From Gaiella sp. (GTDB lineage: Bacteria; Actinomycetota; Thermoleophilia; Gaiellales; Gaiellaceae): a stretch of 64,000 nucleotides of DNA. The position numbers were made by a program, and so were the translations under genes. Each line of letters starts with the position of its first letter. The stretch's first letter is position 1. Location: positions 1,178,001-1,242,000 of the forward strand of contig JAOSJZ010000001.1 of the NCBI GenBank assembly GCA_027493885.1. Direction: 5' to 3'. Shown one piece after another: positions 20,132 through 28,536 of this stretch. The notes beneath the pieces were generated by a model. It made no database searches. It had not been told where the DNA came from and saw only the letters and a program-made list of their open reading frames with translations.

Positions 20132-21748
20132 GTGACCGCCCTCTACCGCACCTACCGCTCGCTCGATTTCTCGCAGGTCGTCGGCCAGGAGGCGGTCGTG
20201 CGCACGCTGCGGAACGCGATCGAGCACGACCAGGTGCGCCAGGCCTACCTCTTCGCCGGCCCGCGCGGGACCGGGAAGACGTCGATGGCCCGCATCCTCG
20301 CCAAGGCGTTGAACGCAGAGGGCGGGCCGAACGCCGACTTCGACCCGACGACGCCGATCGCCCGCGCGATCGCAGCCGGCACCGCGCTCGACGTCGTCGA
20401 GATGGACGCCGCCTCCCAGCGCGGGATCGACGAGATCCGCGAGATCCGCGAGCGCGCGATGCTGCAGCCGGCACAGGGGAGCTACAAGGTCTACATCGTC
20501 GACGAGGCGCACCAGCTGACCAAGGAGGCCTGGAACGCGCTCCTCAAGCTGATCGAAGAGCCGCCTCCGCATCTCGTCTTCGTCTTCTGCACGACGGAGC
20601 TCTCGAAGGTGATCCAGACCGTGCGGTCGCGCTGCCAGACCTTCGTGTTCCAGCGTCCGCGCCTGCAGGAGATCGTCACCGTGCTGCGCCGGGTCTGCGA
20701 GGGAGAGGGGATCGACGCCCCCGACTCGGCCCTGTCGCTCGTCGCGCGCGGCGCGAGCGGGTCGTTTCGGGACGCGATCTCGACGCTCGACCAGCTGTCG
20801 GCCGCCACCGGGAAGAAGATCTCGGTGCAGGACGTTCTCCAGCTCGGCAACGCGGTAGAGGAGGACACGCTCTTCCGCCTCTGCGACACGATCGTCGACC
20901 GGGACGTCGCGGGCGCGCTCGTGCTCGTCGAGGAGATCGCAGAGCGGGGCCAGGACCTGGCGCAGCTGACGCGCGAGCTGCTCGAGCACCTTCGCCACCT
21001 GCTTCTCGTCCAGCACCTCGGTCACGTCCCCGAGTCGCTCCCTCTCACCGAGGAGTCGAGCGAGCGCCTGCGCGAGCAGGCGAACCAGCTGCCGGAGCCG
21101 TCGGTCGTGAGGCTGATCGACCTCCTCGCCGTCGTGATCGAGGACGAGCGCCAGGGCGGCGACCCCCGCCTGCCGCTCGAGCTCGCGCTCGTCAAGGTGA
21201 CGCGCCCGCAGGCCGATCTCGCGCGCGAGTCGCTTGTCCATCGGGTCGAAGTGCTGGAATCCAGGGTGCATGCCGGTGCTCCCGCCGCGGAGTCGTGGGG
21301 CCCCTCCCCCGTTCCCGCGCCCGCGGCGGGCCCGGCACCTCACGAGGCGGCTCCCCCGCCGGCGGGGCCGCCGGCGCAGGAGCTGACCTTCGACCAGGTC
21401 CACGACGCCTGGGCGAGGAGCGTGCTCCCGGCGGTCAAGGAGCGCTCGATCCCCGTCGCCTCGCTGCTCGTCGAGGCGACCCCGTCCTCGCTCGAGGACG
21501 ACACGCTGACCCTCTCGTTCAAGTCGAGCGCCGACTTCCACCGCGCCCTCGTCGACGACCCGAAGAACCTCACGGTGGTGCGCGACGCGCTCTACGAGGT
21601 GACGGGCCGGCGGCTCGCGGTCGTCACGACCGTCGGCGAGGTCGATAGCGGCGCGGACCACCACCGGGAAGGGCCCGCGGGCGAGCAGGAGCTGATCGCG
21701 CTCCTGAAGACCGATCTCGATGCAACCGAAGTGGAGGAATCCCCGTGA
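20132..21748 (+). CDS. dnaX: DNA polymerase III gamma/tau subunit, lacking zinc cysteines
   Basis: About 538 residues from GTG 20132 (VTALYRTYRSLDFSQVVGQE), the normal DnaX start; the track ATG is upstream. Walker A is GPRGTGKTS near residue 45, Walker B is VYIVDEAHQLT, and the sensor region FCTTELSKVIQTVRSRCQTF is intact. The C-terminal part has a Pro/Ala linker and a tau-like domain. Between Walker A and Walker B the usual four-Cys zinc module is absent: LNAEGGPNADFDPTTPIARAI has no cysteine at all. It loads the beta clamp and organises the replisome. It overlaps ybaB by four bases (GTGA) in the standard dnaX-ybaB-recR order, here interrupted before recR. Confidence 0.95.
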   Translation: MTALYRTYRSLDFSQVVGQEAVVRTLRNAIEHDQVRQAYLFAGPRGTGKTSMARILAKALNAEGGPNADFDPTTPIARAIAAGTALDVVEMDAASQRGIDEIREIRERAMLQPAQGSYKVYIVDEAHQLTKEAWNALLKLIEEPPPHLVFVFCTTELSKVIQTVRSRCQTFVFQRPRLQEIVTVLRRVCEGEGIDAPDSALSLVARGASGSFRDAISTLDQLSAATGKKISVQDVLQLGNAVEEDTLFRLCDTIVDRDVAGALVLVEEIAERGQDLAQLTRELLEHLRHLLLVQHLGHVPESLPLTEESSERLREQANQLPEPSVVRLIDLLAVVIEDERQGGDPRLPLELALVKVTRPQADLARESLVHRVEVLESRVHAGAPAAESWGPSPVPAPAAGPAPHEAAPPPAGPPAQELTFDQVHDAWARSVLPAVKERSIPVASLLVEATPSSLEDDTLTLSFKSSADFHRALVDDPKNLTVVRDALYEVTGRRLAVVTTVGEVDSGADHHREGPAGEQELIALLKTDLDATEVEESP

Positions 21749-22065
21749 AGCTCGACATGAACGCGTTGATGAAGCAGGCCCAGCAGATGCAGGAGCAGAT
21801 GGCGCGTGCCCAGGAGGAGGCGAAGAACGAGCTCGCCGAGTCCTCGGCCGGCGGGGGCATGGTCACCGTCAAGGCAAACGGTGCCGGGCAGCTCGTCGAG
21901 ATCAGGATCGACCCGCGCGCGATCGACCCGGACGACCCGGAGCTCCTCGCCGACATGGTGCTCGCGGCCGCGAACGAGGCGCTCCGCGCCGCCGCACAGG
22001 CCGTGGAGGCGAAGCTTCGCGGCCAGCTGCCCGATTTGGGCGCACTCGGCCTGCCCGGGATGTAG
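21745..22065 (+). CDS. ybaB: Nucleoid-associated protein YbaB/EbfC family
   Basis: The 106-residue protein starts with KLDMNALMKQAQQMQEQM, has the strand ESSAGGGMVTVKANGAGQLVEIRIDP and ends in a helix, as in the DNA-binding dimer YbaB/EbfC. GTG 21745 overlaps the dnaX stop and is preceded by GGAGG. The family binds DNA and is almost always paired with dnaX and recR. It is convergent with the DUF2254 gene 18 bases away. Confidence 0.95.
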   Translation: MKLDMNALMKQAQQMQEQMARAQEEAKNELAESSAGGGMVTVKANGAGQLVEIRIDPRAIDPDDPELLADMVLAAANEALRAAAQAVEAKLRGQLPDLGALGLPGM

Positions 22066-22083
22066 CACCCGCGACCGGCGCTG

Positions 22084-23316
22084 CTACGCGCCGGCAGTCG
22101 CGGAGCGGTACGCCGCCTCGAGCCGCGCCCCCTCGTCTCCGCGTCCGGCCTCGCGGGCGGCTCGCACGACCGCGTCGACGGCCCGCCCCACCGCGGCGGA
22201 CGTCCGCGGGGCACCGGCCGCATGGTGTGCGATCTCCACGAGGGCCGACGCGTCACGGTCGAGGGGCAGTGGCGCGAGCACGACCTGCACGCCGTCCCGC
22301 TCGACGAGGCGCCGCCGCCGCGGGAGCGAGGCGTCCTCGACGAGCGCCGTTCGCACGTACGCGACGCACGTCACGGCGGTCGTCGGGTCGTTGATGCCCG
22401 GGGAGAGCGCACGGATCGCGATGTCGGCGAGCTGACGGACGCCGAAGCCCGGGTCGTCCCGCAGGTCGCGCTCGTTGGCGACGTGCAGGCCCGCGAGCAC
22501 GGCGTCGGCGACCGCAACGCCGTCGAGGCCGCTCTCGATGTCCCACCACGCCTCGGCGACGGGCTCGTCCGGGACGACGAGGTCGCCCGGCTGCGCGAGC
22601 AGCGCGACGCGCGCTCGCGCCGCCGCCAGGCGCCGCGTCATCGCCGCGACATCGATCCCGCGAAGGTACCCGGCGCGCGACACGTGCACCGGCAGGGACG
22701 GGCCTCCGGCGAGCCACGCCCGCACCAGGCGCTCGGCCGCCACCTGGTCGGAGCCGTGGTCGCCCTCGCTCGCTCGCGCAAGCTCCGCGTGCGTGTCCGC
22801 TCCGATCCGCCCGGCGAGGTTCGACACCTGGATCAGCTTCGCCACGTGGTCGATGAACGCCAGGAGCACCACGAGCGACGTCAGCGCGAGGAGAATCGCG
22901 AGCGAGACGGCGAGCGACGGCACGAACGCGTCCGGCTCGCTACGTACCGACCGCAGGACGAGGAGCGCATAGGCAAAGACGCCAACGAACGCACCGGCGG
23001 TGAGCTGGGTGATGCGATCGGCGAGGAACCCTCGGAGAAGGCGCGGGCTGTACTGGGACGAGGCGAGCTGCAGCACGACGACCGTGAGCGAGAACGTGAG
23101 GCCTGCCACGGTCACGAACGACCCGGCGATCGCGGCCAGCACGTCCCGCGCGGCCGCCGGGCCACCCCCGAGGCCGAAGCCGACGTCCGTCGCGCCCAAC
23201 ACGTGGTCGACCTGGATCGCGACGAACGCAAGCGCGACGAGCGCGGCGACGATCAGCCCCGGGAAGAGCCAGAGGCCGCTTCGTAGATCGCTCCACCGCT
23301 TTCGCGGCCGCTCCAC
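22084..23316 (-). CDS. DUF2254 membrane protein
   Basis: About 410 residues from GTG 23316 ([11 protein letters not shown]); the track extends it upstream over the DNA ligase relic. Four N-terminal membrane helices ([71 protein letters not shown]) precede a cytoplasmic domain with [37 protein letters not shown] and a C-terminal helical part. The [14 protein letters not shown] and '[12 protein letters not shown]' blocks are typical of DUF2254. Function is unknown. It interrupts the usual ybaB-recR neighbourhood together with the ligase remnant. Confidence 0.88.
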   Translation of the reverse strand: MERPRKRWSDLRSGLWLFPGLIVAALVALAFVAIQVDHVLGATDVGFGLGGGPAAARDVLAAIAGSFVTVAGLTFSLTVVVLQLASSQYSPRLLRGFLADRITQLTAGAFVGVFAYALLVLRSVRSEPDAFVPSLAVSLAILLALTSLVVLLAFIDHVAKLIQVSNLAGRIGADTHAELARASEGDHGSDQVAAERLVRAWLAGGPSLPVHVSRAGYLRGIDVAAMTRRLAAARARVALLAQPGDLVVPDEPVAEAWWDIESGLDGVAVADAVLAGLHVANERDLRDDPGFGVRQLADIAIRALSPGINDPTTAVTCVAYVRTALVEDASLPRRRRLVERDGVQVVLAPLPLDRDASALVEIAHHAAGAPRTSAAVGRAVDAVVRAAREAGRGDEGARLEAAYRSATAGA

Positions 23317-23339
23317 TCGCAGGGTCCTAGCACCTCGAC

Positions 23340-23868
23340 GGGACGGGGCTTCCGCCGACGCTCGATCTGCTCGAGGTGGACGCGGCGCTCGGGCGCGTCG
23401 CAGCGCCGTAGGGAGCCGGGTCGCGCTCGCACACGGCAGCTCCGGGCTCGCGAGCCTCCAACTCGAGGTGCTTCGCCCGGTCAAGCCGATGCTCGCCCGG
23501 AGAGCGGACGACGTCTCCGAGGCGCTCCGGCGGACGAGCCCGGCGGCGATCGAGTGGAAGCTCGACGGCGCGCGCCTCCAGGTGCATCGCCTGGGGGACG
23601 AGGTCCGCGCGTTCACCCGGAGCCTCGCCGACGTGACGGACCGCGTCCCCGAGGTCGCTGACGCGATGCTCCGGCTGCCCATCGAGCGGATCGTTCTCGA
23701 CGGGGAGGTGATCGCCCTGCGGCCCGACGGAAGGCCGTATCCGTTCCAGGTGTCGATGAGCCGCTTCGGGTCGGGCGCCGGAGACATCGCCCTCTCCCCC
23801 TCTTCTTCGGCTGCCTGCACTCCACGCCGGCGCGTAGCGGGCCATGTCCGCCGTGGGCGGCTAACGTG
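23340..23868 (+). pseudogene. Remnant of an ATP-dependent DNA ligase
   Basis: The frame ending at 23869 contains [22 protein letters not shown], the adenylation-site motif [13 protein letters not shown] with the nucleotidyl-accepting Lys, [18 protein letters not shown], and [20 protein letters not shown]. These are consecutive blocks of actinobacterial LigB-type ligases of about 500 residues. The N-terminal DNA-binding domain is missing apart from a trace ([10 protein letters not shown] in another frame). After [10 protein letters not shown] the frame shifts ([10 protein letters not shown] appears one frame over) and the OB-fold domain is absent because recR begins at 23874. This looks like real decay by truncation at both ends, unlike the single-base breaks elsewhere. 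Confidence 0.8.
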
Positions 23869-23873
23869 ACGGC

Positions 23874-24462
23874 GTGCTGAGCCCCGCCGTGGACAACCTC
23901 GTCGCGCAGCTCACGCGGCTGCCGGGGATCGGCACGCGGACGGCGCAGCGGCTCGCGTTCCACATCCTCTCCGCGCCGGCAGACGAGGCGAACGCGATCG
24001 GCGAGGCGATCGCCGACGTGAAGGCGCGGGTCCGTCCCTGCCCGGCGTGCGGCAACCTGACCGAGGAGGAGCTCTGCGGCGTCTGCTCCGACCCGCGCCG
24101 CGACCGCACGGTGATCTGCGTCGTCGAGCAGCCGGTCGACGTCCTCTCGCTCGAGCGGACGCACGAGTACCGCGGCCTCTACCACGTGCTCGGGGGCGCT
24201 GTCGCCGCTCGACGGCGTCGAGCCGGGCGACCTGCGCATCCAGCTCCTGCTCGAGCGCGTGAACGGCGACGGGGTCGAGGAAGTCGTGCTCGCGACGAAC
24301 CCGACGATGACCGGCGAGGCGACCGCTGCCTACCTCGCCGACCGGCTGCGCGACCGGGTGGCGGTGACCAGGCTAGCCAGCGGGCTTCCCGTCGGCGGCG
24401 ACCTCGAGTACGCCGACGAAGTCACGCTCGGCCGCGCGCTCGCGGGCCGTCGGCCTGCCTGA
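23874..24462 (+). CDS. recR: Recombination mediator protein RecR (frameshifted)
   Basis: The first part ([29 protein letters not shown]) holds the helix-hairpin-helix, followed by the zinc finger [16 protein letters not shown] and the Toprim start [17 protein letters not shown]. At the G5 run 24192-24196 the frame breaks. The rest, [21 protein letters not shown]...[19 protein letters not shown], continues one frame over. Two added bases, or one removed, give 195-196 residues, the normal length. RecR helps load RecA in gap repair. The GTG start at 23874 sits directly after the ligase remnant. Confidence 0.9.
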
Positions 24463-24480
24463 TCGGTCGGCGTCCGACTC

Positions 24481-24669
24481 TCAGTCGGACACCTGCGGGT
24501 CGCGACCCGGCAACCCGAACGTCCAGCGACGGAGTCGCGCCTTGCGCTGCCGCTCGGCTTCGTCCCACGCCGCGAGCCGCGCAGCTCGTCGCTCGACCAT
24601 CTCGCGGAACTGCCGGCTCGTCTCACGAGCCTGGCGCCACTCCTCGGGGTCAATCTTCCTCTTCGCCAT
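24481..24669 (-). CDS. Small highly charged helical protein
   Basis: A 62-residue protein, MAKRKIDPEEWRQARETSRQFREM..., is predicted to be almost wholly helical and rich in Arg/Glu. The ATG overlaps the last codons of a second tiny ORF upstream (24650-24790), and the coding character (Glu/Lys/Arg third positions) is good. It is convergent with recR 18 bases away. No family recognised; together with its partner it looks like a two-gene micro-operon. Confidence 0.55.
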   Translation of the reverse strand: MAKRKIDPEEWRQARETSRQFREMVERRAARLAAWDEAERQRKARLRRWTFGLPGRDPQVSD

Positions 24670-24790
24670 GCTCGATCTCGAGCTCCTCCATGATCTGGTC
24701 GAGCTTCCAGTCCATCCGCATGATCATCGCTAGAAGCGAGTTCGATTCTTCCCGCGACATCGGCGGCGGATCGGAACCTCGACGGAACAT
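24650..24790 (-). CDS. Tiny acidic ORF overlapping the 24669 gene
   Basis: The ORF track does not list this 46-residue frame, MFRRGSDPPPMSREESNSLL..., which ends in an acidic helix (DQIMEELEIEHGEEED). Its last 20 bases overlap the start of the basic 62-residue gene. One partner is acidic and the other basic with coupled translation, reminiscent of antitoxin-toxin or small adaptor pairs, but there is no homology to support a function. The second Met (PPPMSREE) is also a possible start. Confidence 0.45.
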   Translation of the reverse strand: MFRRGSDPPPMSREESNSLLAMIMRMDWKLDQIMEELEIEHGEEED

Positions 24791-24887
24791 TGCATCTCAT
24801 GGTGCCAGTGCGCCCGAGGCGCGTCGAGATGGCCGTTGTAGCCACGTCCCACATCGAGAGGTCGGTCTCGGCTAGAAAGAAGGCGTC

Positions 24888-25856
24888 ATGACGACGCAAT
24901 CCCGCATCGGCATCGTCGGAGCGACAGGAGCCGTCGGCACGGTGACGCTCGGCCTGCTGGCCGAGCGCGGCTACGACAACGTGCGCGCGTTCGCGTCGGC
25001 CCGCTCGGCCGGCTCGCGCATCGCGTTCGGCGAGGGCGACCTCCTCGTCGAGGAGGCGACCCCCGAGGCGCTCGGCGCGGGAGACGTCGACCTGTTCCTC
25101 TTCTCGGTCGGCACGTCCGCGAGTCGCGAGCTCGTCCCGGTCGCGTCCGCGGCCGGGGCGATGTGCGTCGACAAGTCCTCGGCCTACCGCCTGGTCGACG
25201 GCTACCCGCTCGTCGTGCCCGAGGTGAACGGCGCCCGCGCGCTCGAGGCGCTCGAGCGCGACCGCATCGTCGCCAATCCGAACTGCTGCACGATCCCGCT
25301 CACCTGCGTGCTGAAGCCGCTCCACGAGGAAGCCGGGCTCGCCCGGGTGCGCGTCTCGACCTACCAGTCCGTCTCCGGCGCGGGCGCGCAGCGGATGGAC
25401 GCGCTCGCGCACGAGGACCCTACGCGGCACGACCTGGTGATGGACTGGACCTGGGAGGGGGACGATTCGGACGAGGAGGCGAAGCTCCGGGCCGAGACCC
25501 GCAAGATCCTCGAGCTGCCCGAGCTCCCGCTCTCCGCGACGTGCGTGCGCGTTCCCGTGATGGTCGGGCACTCGGAGGCAGTCTGGGTCGAGGTCGAGCG
25601 GCCGCTCTCGCCAGACGAGGCGGCCGAGCTCCTCCGCGACGCCCCGAGCGTTCGCGTCCTCGACCTCCCGTCCTTCCCGACCCCGGCGGCCGCGGCAGGC
25701 GAGGACGAGGTGCTCGTCGGCCGGATCCGTCGCGACACGGCCGCCGAAAACGGCATCGCGCTCTACCTCTCGAGCGACAACCTCCGCAAGGGCGCGGCGC
25801 TCAACGCGATCCAGATCGCCGAGCTCTTGCTCGAGGGCGTCGCAGCGCAAGCCTGA
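24888..25856 (+). CDS. asd: Aspartate-semialdehyde dehydrogenase
   Basis: The 322-residue enzyme begins with the NADP-binding motif GIVGATGAVG and contains the active-site cysteine block ANPNCCTIPL near residue 130. Substrate-binding YQSVSGAGAQ and the histidine-containing VGHSEAVWVE near residue 225 follow. It converts aspartyl phosphate to aspartate semialdehyde, the branch point for Lys/DAP, Thr and Met. The ATG is preceded by GAAGG. It is slightly shorter than the 335-345 typical of the family, without a missing motif. No other amino-acid gene is adjacent. Confidence 0.95.
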   Translation: MTTQSRIGIVGATGAVGTVTLGLLAERGYDNVRAFASARSAGSRIAFGEGDLLVEEATPEALGAGDVDLFLFSVGTSASRELVPVASAAGAMCVDKSSAYRLVDGYPLVVPEVNGARALEALERDRIVANPNCCTIPLTCVLKPLHEEAGLARVRVSTYQSVSGAGAQRMDALAHEDPTRHDLVMDWTWEGDDSDEEAKLRAETRKILELPELPLSATCVRVPVMVGHSEAVWVEVERPLSPDEAAELLRDAPSVRVLDLPSFPTPAAAAGEDEVLVGRIRRDTAAENGIALYLSSDNLRKGAALNAIQIAELLLEGVAAQA

Positions 25857-25859
25857 CGT

Positions 25860-26480
25860 CTACGGGCGCGGCACGGGCGCCGGGGCCGGGGCGAACGCCT
25901 CCTGGACGACGCGGAGGACCTTCGCGCGACGCCCCTCCTCGATTGGGACGAGCCCGCCGAGCTCCATCCGGCAGAGCTCGACCCGGCCCTGGGAGCGAAC
26001 GGTGACGAAGCCGAACTCGTCGAGGAAGTCGCGCGGAAAGACCGTGCGGTGCACGAGAAAGCGCTCTTCCACGGACTCGCCCTCGGGGTAGCGGTACGCG
26101 AACGCCTCGAGCGCCCTCGCACCGCGGTCGCGCGACTCTCCGATCGCGGCGAGGAGGAGCGACTTCTCGATCCATTCGGCGCCGTCCCGGACGAGGTAGG
26201 AGCACGTCACGAGCACGGCGTCGTCCGAGGCCGGCCCCGCGGGCAGGTCCGCGGCGCGGGGAAAGAGATGCGACGGCCCGTACTGCATCGAGCCGAGGAG
26301 GCGTCCGCTCTCGTCGAGGTAGATCGTGCCCCACTCGCCGAACTCCTCCTCCGCCCGCTCCGTCCAGCGCTCCTTCGACGCGGTGCGATTCCCTCGCGAC
26401 TGCCACCACACGCAGCCGCGGCACACCGAGGGCGCGTCGCCGATCGTCGTGCGGGTGAGGCCCGAGACGCCCCCGTGCAT
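25860..26480 (-). CDS. GNAT-like acetyltransferase with CxxC entry motif
   Basis: About 206 residues from ATG 26480, which shares one base with the Asp23 gene stop (TGATG). The N-terminus has VCRGCVWWQSRG, a CxxCxWW pattern seen in a group of actinobacterial GNAT-related proteins. WGTIYLDESGRLLGSMQYGP and a central VLVTCSYLVRDGAEWIEKSLLLAAIGESRDRGARALEAF follow, which resembles the acetyl-CoA-binding beta4-helix3 of GNAT folds. The pyrophosphate loop is not textbook, so the enzymatic call is tentative. It is convergent with asd, with only three bases between stops. Confidence 0.6.
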   Translation of the reverse strand: MHGGVSGLTRTTIGDAPSVCRGCVWWQSRGNRTASKERWTERAEEEFGEWGTIYLDESGRLLGSMQYGPSHLFPRAADLPAGPASDDAVLVTCSYLVRDGAEWIEKSLLLAAIGESRDRGARALEAFAYRYPEGESVEERFLVHRTVFPRDFLDEFGFVTVRSQGRVELCRMELGGLVPIEEGRRAKVLRVVQEAFAPAPAPVPRP

Positions 26481-26782
26481 CAGTCCTCGGTCGCTGCGAC
26501 GCCGACGACGACGACGTCGACCGTCACGGATGGAAGCCGGGCGGTGCGTCTCAGGTACTCGCTCACGCGCCGCTGTACCTCCGCGGCGACGTCCGGCGCG
26601 ACAGCGCCCCACTCGACCGCGAGCTGCAGCTCGACGGACGTCGCTCCGTCCTCGTCTGCGACGCGGACTCCCCGGTGCCGCCGCGGGCCGCCGACGAGCT
26701 CGTGCACGCCCCCGACCTGGCGCGCGGCGTCTGCGGCGTACGACGCCAGCACCTCGTGCGAGATGACGGCATGGCCCTCCAT
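26480..26782 (-). CDS. Asp23/Gls24-family envelope stress protein
   Basis: A 100-residue protein: AVISHEVLASYAADAARQVGGVHELVGG, then a strand pattern SVELQLAVEWGAVAPDVAAEVQRRVSEYLRRTARLPSVTVDVVVVGV. The alternating strands and the amphipathic helix before TVDVVV are typical of the Asp23/DUF322 fold, linked to envelope stress and membrane homeostasis in Gram-positives. It is translationally coupled to the downstream GNAT-like gene and lies ten bases after the metallophosphoesterase. Confidence 0.8.
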   Translation of the reverse strand: MEGHAVISHEVLASYAADAARQVGGVHELVGGPRRHRGVRVADEDGATSVELQLAVEWGAVAPDVAAEVQRRVSEYLRRTARLPSVTVDVVVVGVAATED

Positions 26783-26792
26783 CCGGCTCAGT

Positions 26793-27608
26793 CTAGATCG
26801 CCCGCCTCAGCACGAGCTCTGTCACCTCGGGTCGCGCGAAGAACCTGAACGGAACGAACGTCGTCCCCGTCCCGGGCGACACGTGCATAACGCCTGCGGG
26901 CGTGCGGTAGAGGCCCGCGACGAACGGGGCGCGCGGATGGGCGAGCGTGACTCGGCGGCCGGGCAGTGGCAGGCAGATCTGTCCCGCGTGGAGGTGACCG
27001 GCGAGGATGAGGTCGAACGATCCTGGAGACACGCGATCGATGATCCCCGGGAAGTGGCAGAGGAGCAGTCGGAACGTCGCACGCTCGTCGGGCAACGCAT
27101 CCGGGCGGGAACGCCTCTCCCGGTAGGAGTCGGGCCCGACGCCCACGATTGCGCACCGCTCGCCCGCGAGCTCGAGGACGATTGCCTCGTCCGACAGAAG
27201 CCGCGTGTGTTCGAGATCGCGGAGCTCCGCCGCCCTCGAGAACGGATCGCGAGTGACGGCAACGTCGTGATTCCCGAGCACGACAAAGGGGCGCTCGAGC
27301 CGCGCGAGCAACGCCCGCAAACGCCGCTCGCCCCGAGGATGCGAGACGAGATCGCCGGTGATGCAGACGACCCCCGGACGGCGTCGCGCGACCCAGCGTG
27401 CAGCGCGCTCGCTTGCCCGGCTCCCCCGCGAGAGCGGCGCGCCGAGGTGGAAGTCCGAGAGATGCGCGATCCGCATCCCGTCGAGCGCTTCCGGCAGGCC
27501 CCGAAGCGGCACCTCGAGCACGCGCGTCCGCAGCCACCCGGCCTCGAGCCACCCGTAGAGGAACAGCCCAGCCGCACCCGCGGCGAGGACGGCGGCAGCG
27601 CTCAGCAT
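26793..27608 (-). CDS. Membrane-anchored metallophosphoesterase
   Basis: The 271-residue product has one N-terminal helix (AAVLAAGAAGLFLYGWL) and the calcineurin-type metal motifs in order: HLSDFHLG near residue 50, GDLVSHPRG near 85, GNHDVA near 112, HFPG near 185 and GHLHAGQICLP near 205. These proteins act on phospholipid head groups or nucleotides (YkuE/LpxH relatives). The membrane anchor favours a lipid-linked or external substrate. It starts the small transcript that continues into the Asp23 and GNAT-like genes. Confidence 0.9.
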   Translation of the reverse strand: MLSAAAVLAAGAAGLFLYGWLEAGWLRTRVLEVPLRGLPEALDGMRIAHLSDFHLGAPLSRGSRASERAARWVARRRPGVVCITGDLVSHPRGERRLRALLARLERPFVVLGNHDVAVTRDPFSRAAELRDLEHTRLLSDEAIVLELAGERCAIVGVGPDSYRERRSRPDALPDERATFRLLLCHFPGIIDRVSPGSFDLILAGHLHAGQICLPLPGRRVTLAHPRAPFVAGLYRTPAGVMHVSPGTGTTFVPFRFFARPEVTELVLRRAI

Positions 27609-27654
27609 CGCGCGGGGGCACCTCCCTCAGCCACGGCCGCGCAGCGGATGGGAC

Positions 27655-28536
27655 CTACAGCGCGAGCTTCTCGAGCACGGGCTGCATCGAGACGACGTGC
27701 CGCTTGAAGCGGAGCTCCGCGTCCTCGAGGCCCGCGGCGACGCCGATCAGCTGCGAGAGGTGGAAGATCGGCATCTGGAAGTCCTTCCCGGTCTGCTTCT
27801 TCAGCTTCGACTGCCACGCGTCGAGCGAGAGGTGGCAGAGCGGGCAGGGGGTGACCATCGCGTCGGCGCCCGCCTCCTTCGCCTGCTCGATCGGCTGGAT
27901 CAGCTCGGCGAGCGCAGTCTCCTCGCGGGCCTGGATGATCGGGAAGCCGCAGCACTTGATCTTCGCCGGGTAGTCGATCGCCTCGCCGCCGCAGGCGGCG
28001 ATGATCCGCTCGAGCGAGTCCGGCTTGTCGGGGTCGTCGAAGCCCATCAGCTTCGAGGGGCGCAGGATCTGGCAGCCGTAGAAGGGCGCGATCCTGAGAC
28101 CGCGGAGACCCTTGTGCGCGACCTCCTGCAGCTTCCCGAAGCTCTCGCCCGCGACGAGCCAGAGGAAGTGGACACAGTCGACGTCCTGCTCGTAGCGCGG
28201 CACGCCGACCTGCTCGAGGTTGTCGTTGACGCGCTCGCGCAGGGCGGCGTCGTTCAGCAGCTGGTGGTTCGCCTGACGGAGGTTGAGCGTGCAGACGTTG
28301 CAGACCGTCATCAGCGTGTCCGCCCCGGTCGCGGCGGCGTAGGAGAGGATCCGCGCGTTCAGGTGGAGGTAGTAGTCCGGCTCGGCCTCGTGGATGTCGC
28401 CAGCGCCGCAGCACGTGACGGACTCCAGCTCGATCAGCTCGTAGCCGACCTTCGGCGCGAGCGCCTGGGTGGAGATGTCGAGCTCCTTGGCGGAGAGGCT
28501 CGCGAGACACCCCTTGTAGTAGGCGACCTGCTTCAC
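27655..28536 (-). CDS. HdrB-like CCG-domain subunit of succinate dehydrogenase
   Basis: The 293-residue protein has two cysteine-rich CCG domains: C...TCCGAGD with CNVCTLN in the first, and IKCCGFPIIQ with CPLCHLS in the second. These resemble heterodisulfide reductase subunit B and the SdhE subunit of archaeal/actinobacterial succinate dehydrogenases. Such subunits bind unusual [4Fe-4S] centres and replace the cytochrome b anchors. GTG 28536 overlaps the sdhB stop (GTGA), so it is made with sdhB. No SdhC/SdhD-type membrane protein is in the operon, so this subunit probably handles quinone or thiol electron exchange. Confidence 0.88.
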   Translation of the reverse strand: MKQVAYYKGCLASLSAKELDISTQALAPKVGYELIELESVTCCGAGDIHEAEPDYYLHLNARILSYAAATGADTLMTVCNVCTLNLRQANHQLLNDAALRERVNDNLEQVGVPRYEQDVDCVHFLWLVAGESFGKLQEVAHKGLRGLRIAPFYGCQILRPSKLMGFDDPDKPDSLERIIAACGGEAIDYPAKIKCCGFPIIQAREETALAELIQPIEQAKEAGADAMVTPCPLCHLSLDAWQSKLKKQTGKDFQMPIFHLSQLIGVAAGLEDAELRFKRHVVSMQPVLEKLAL

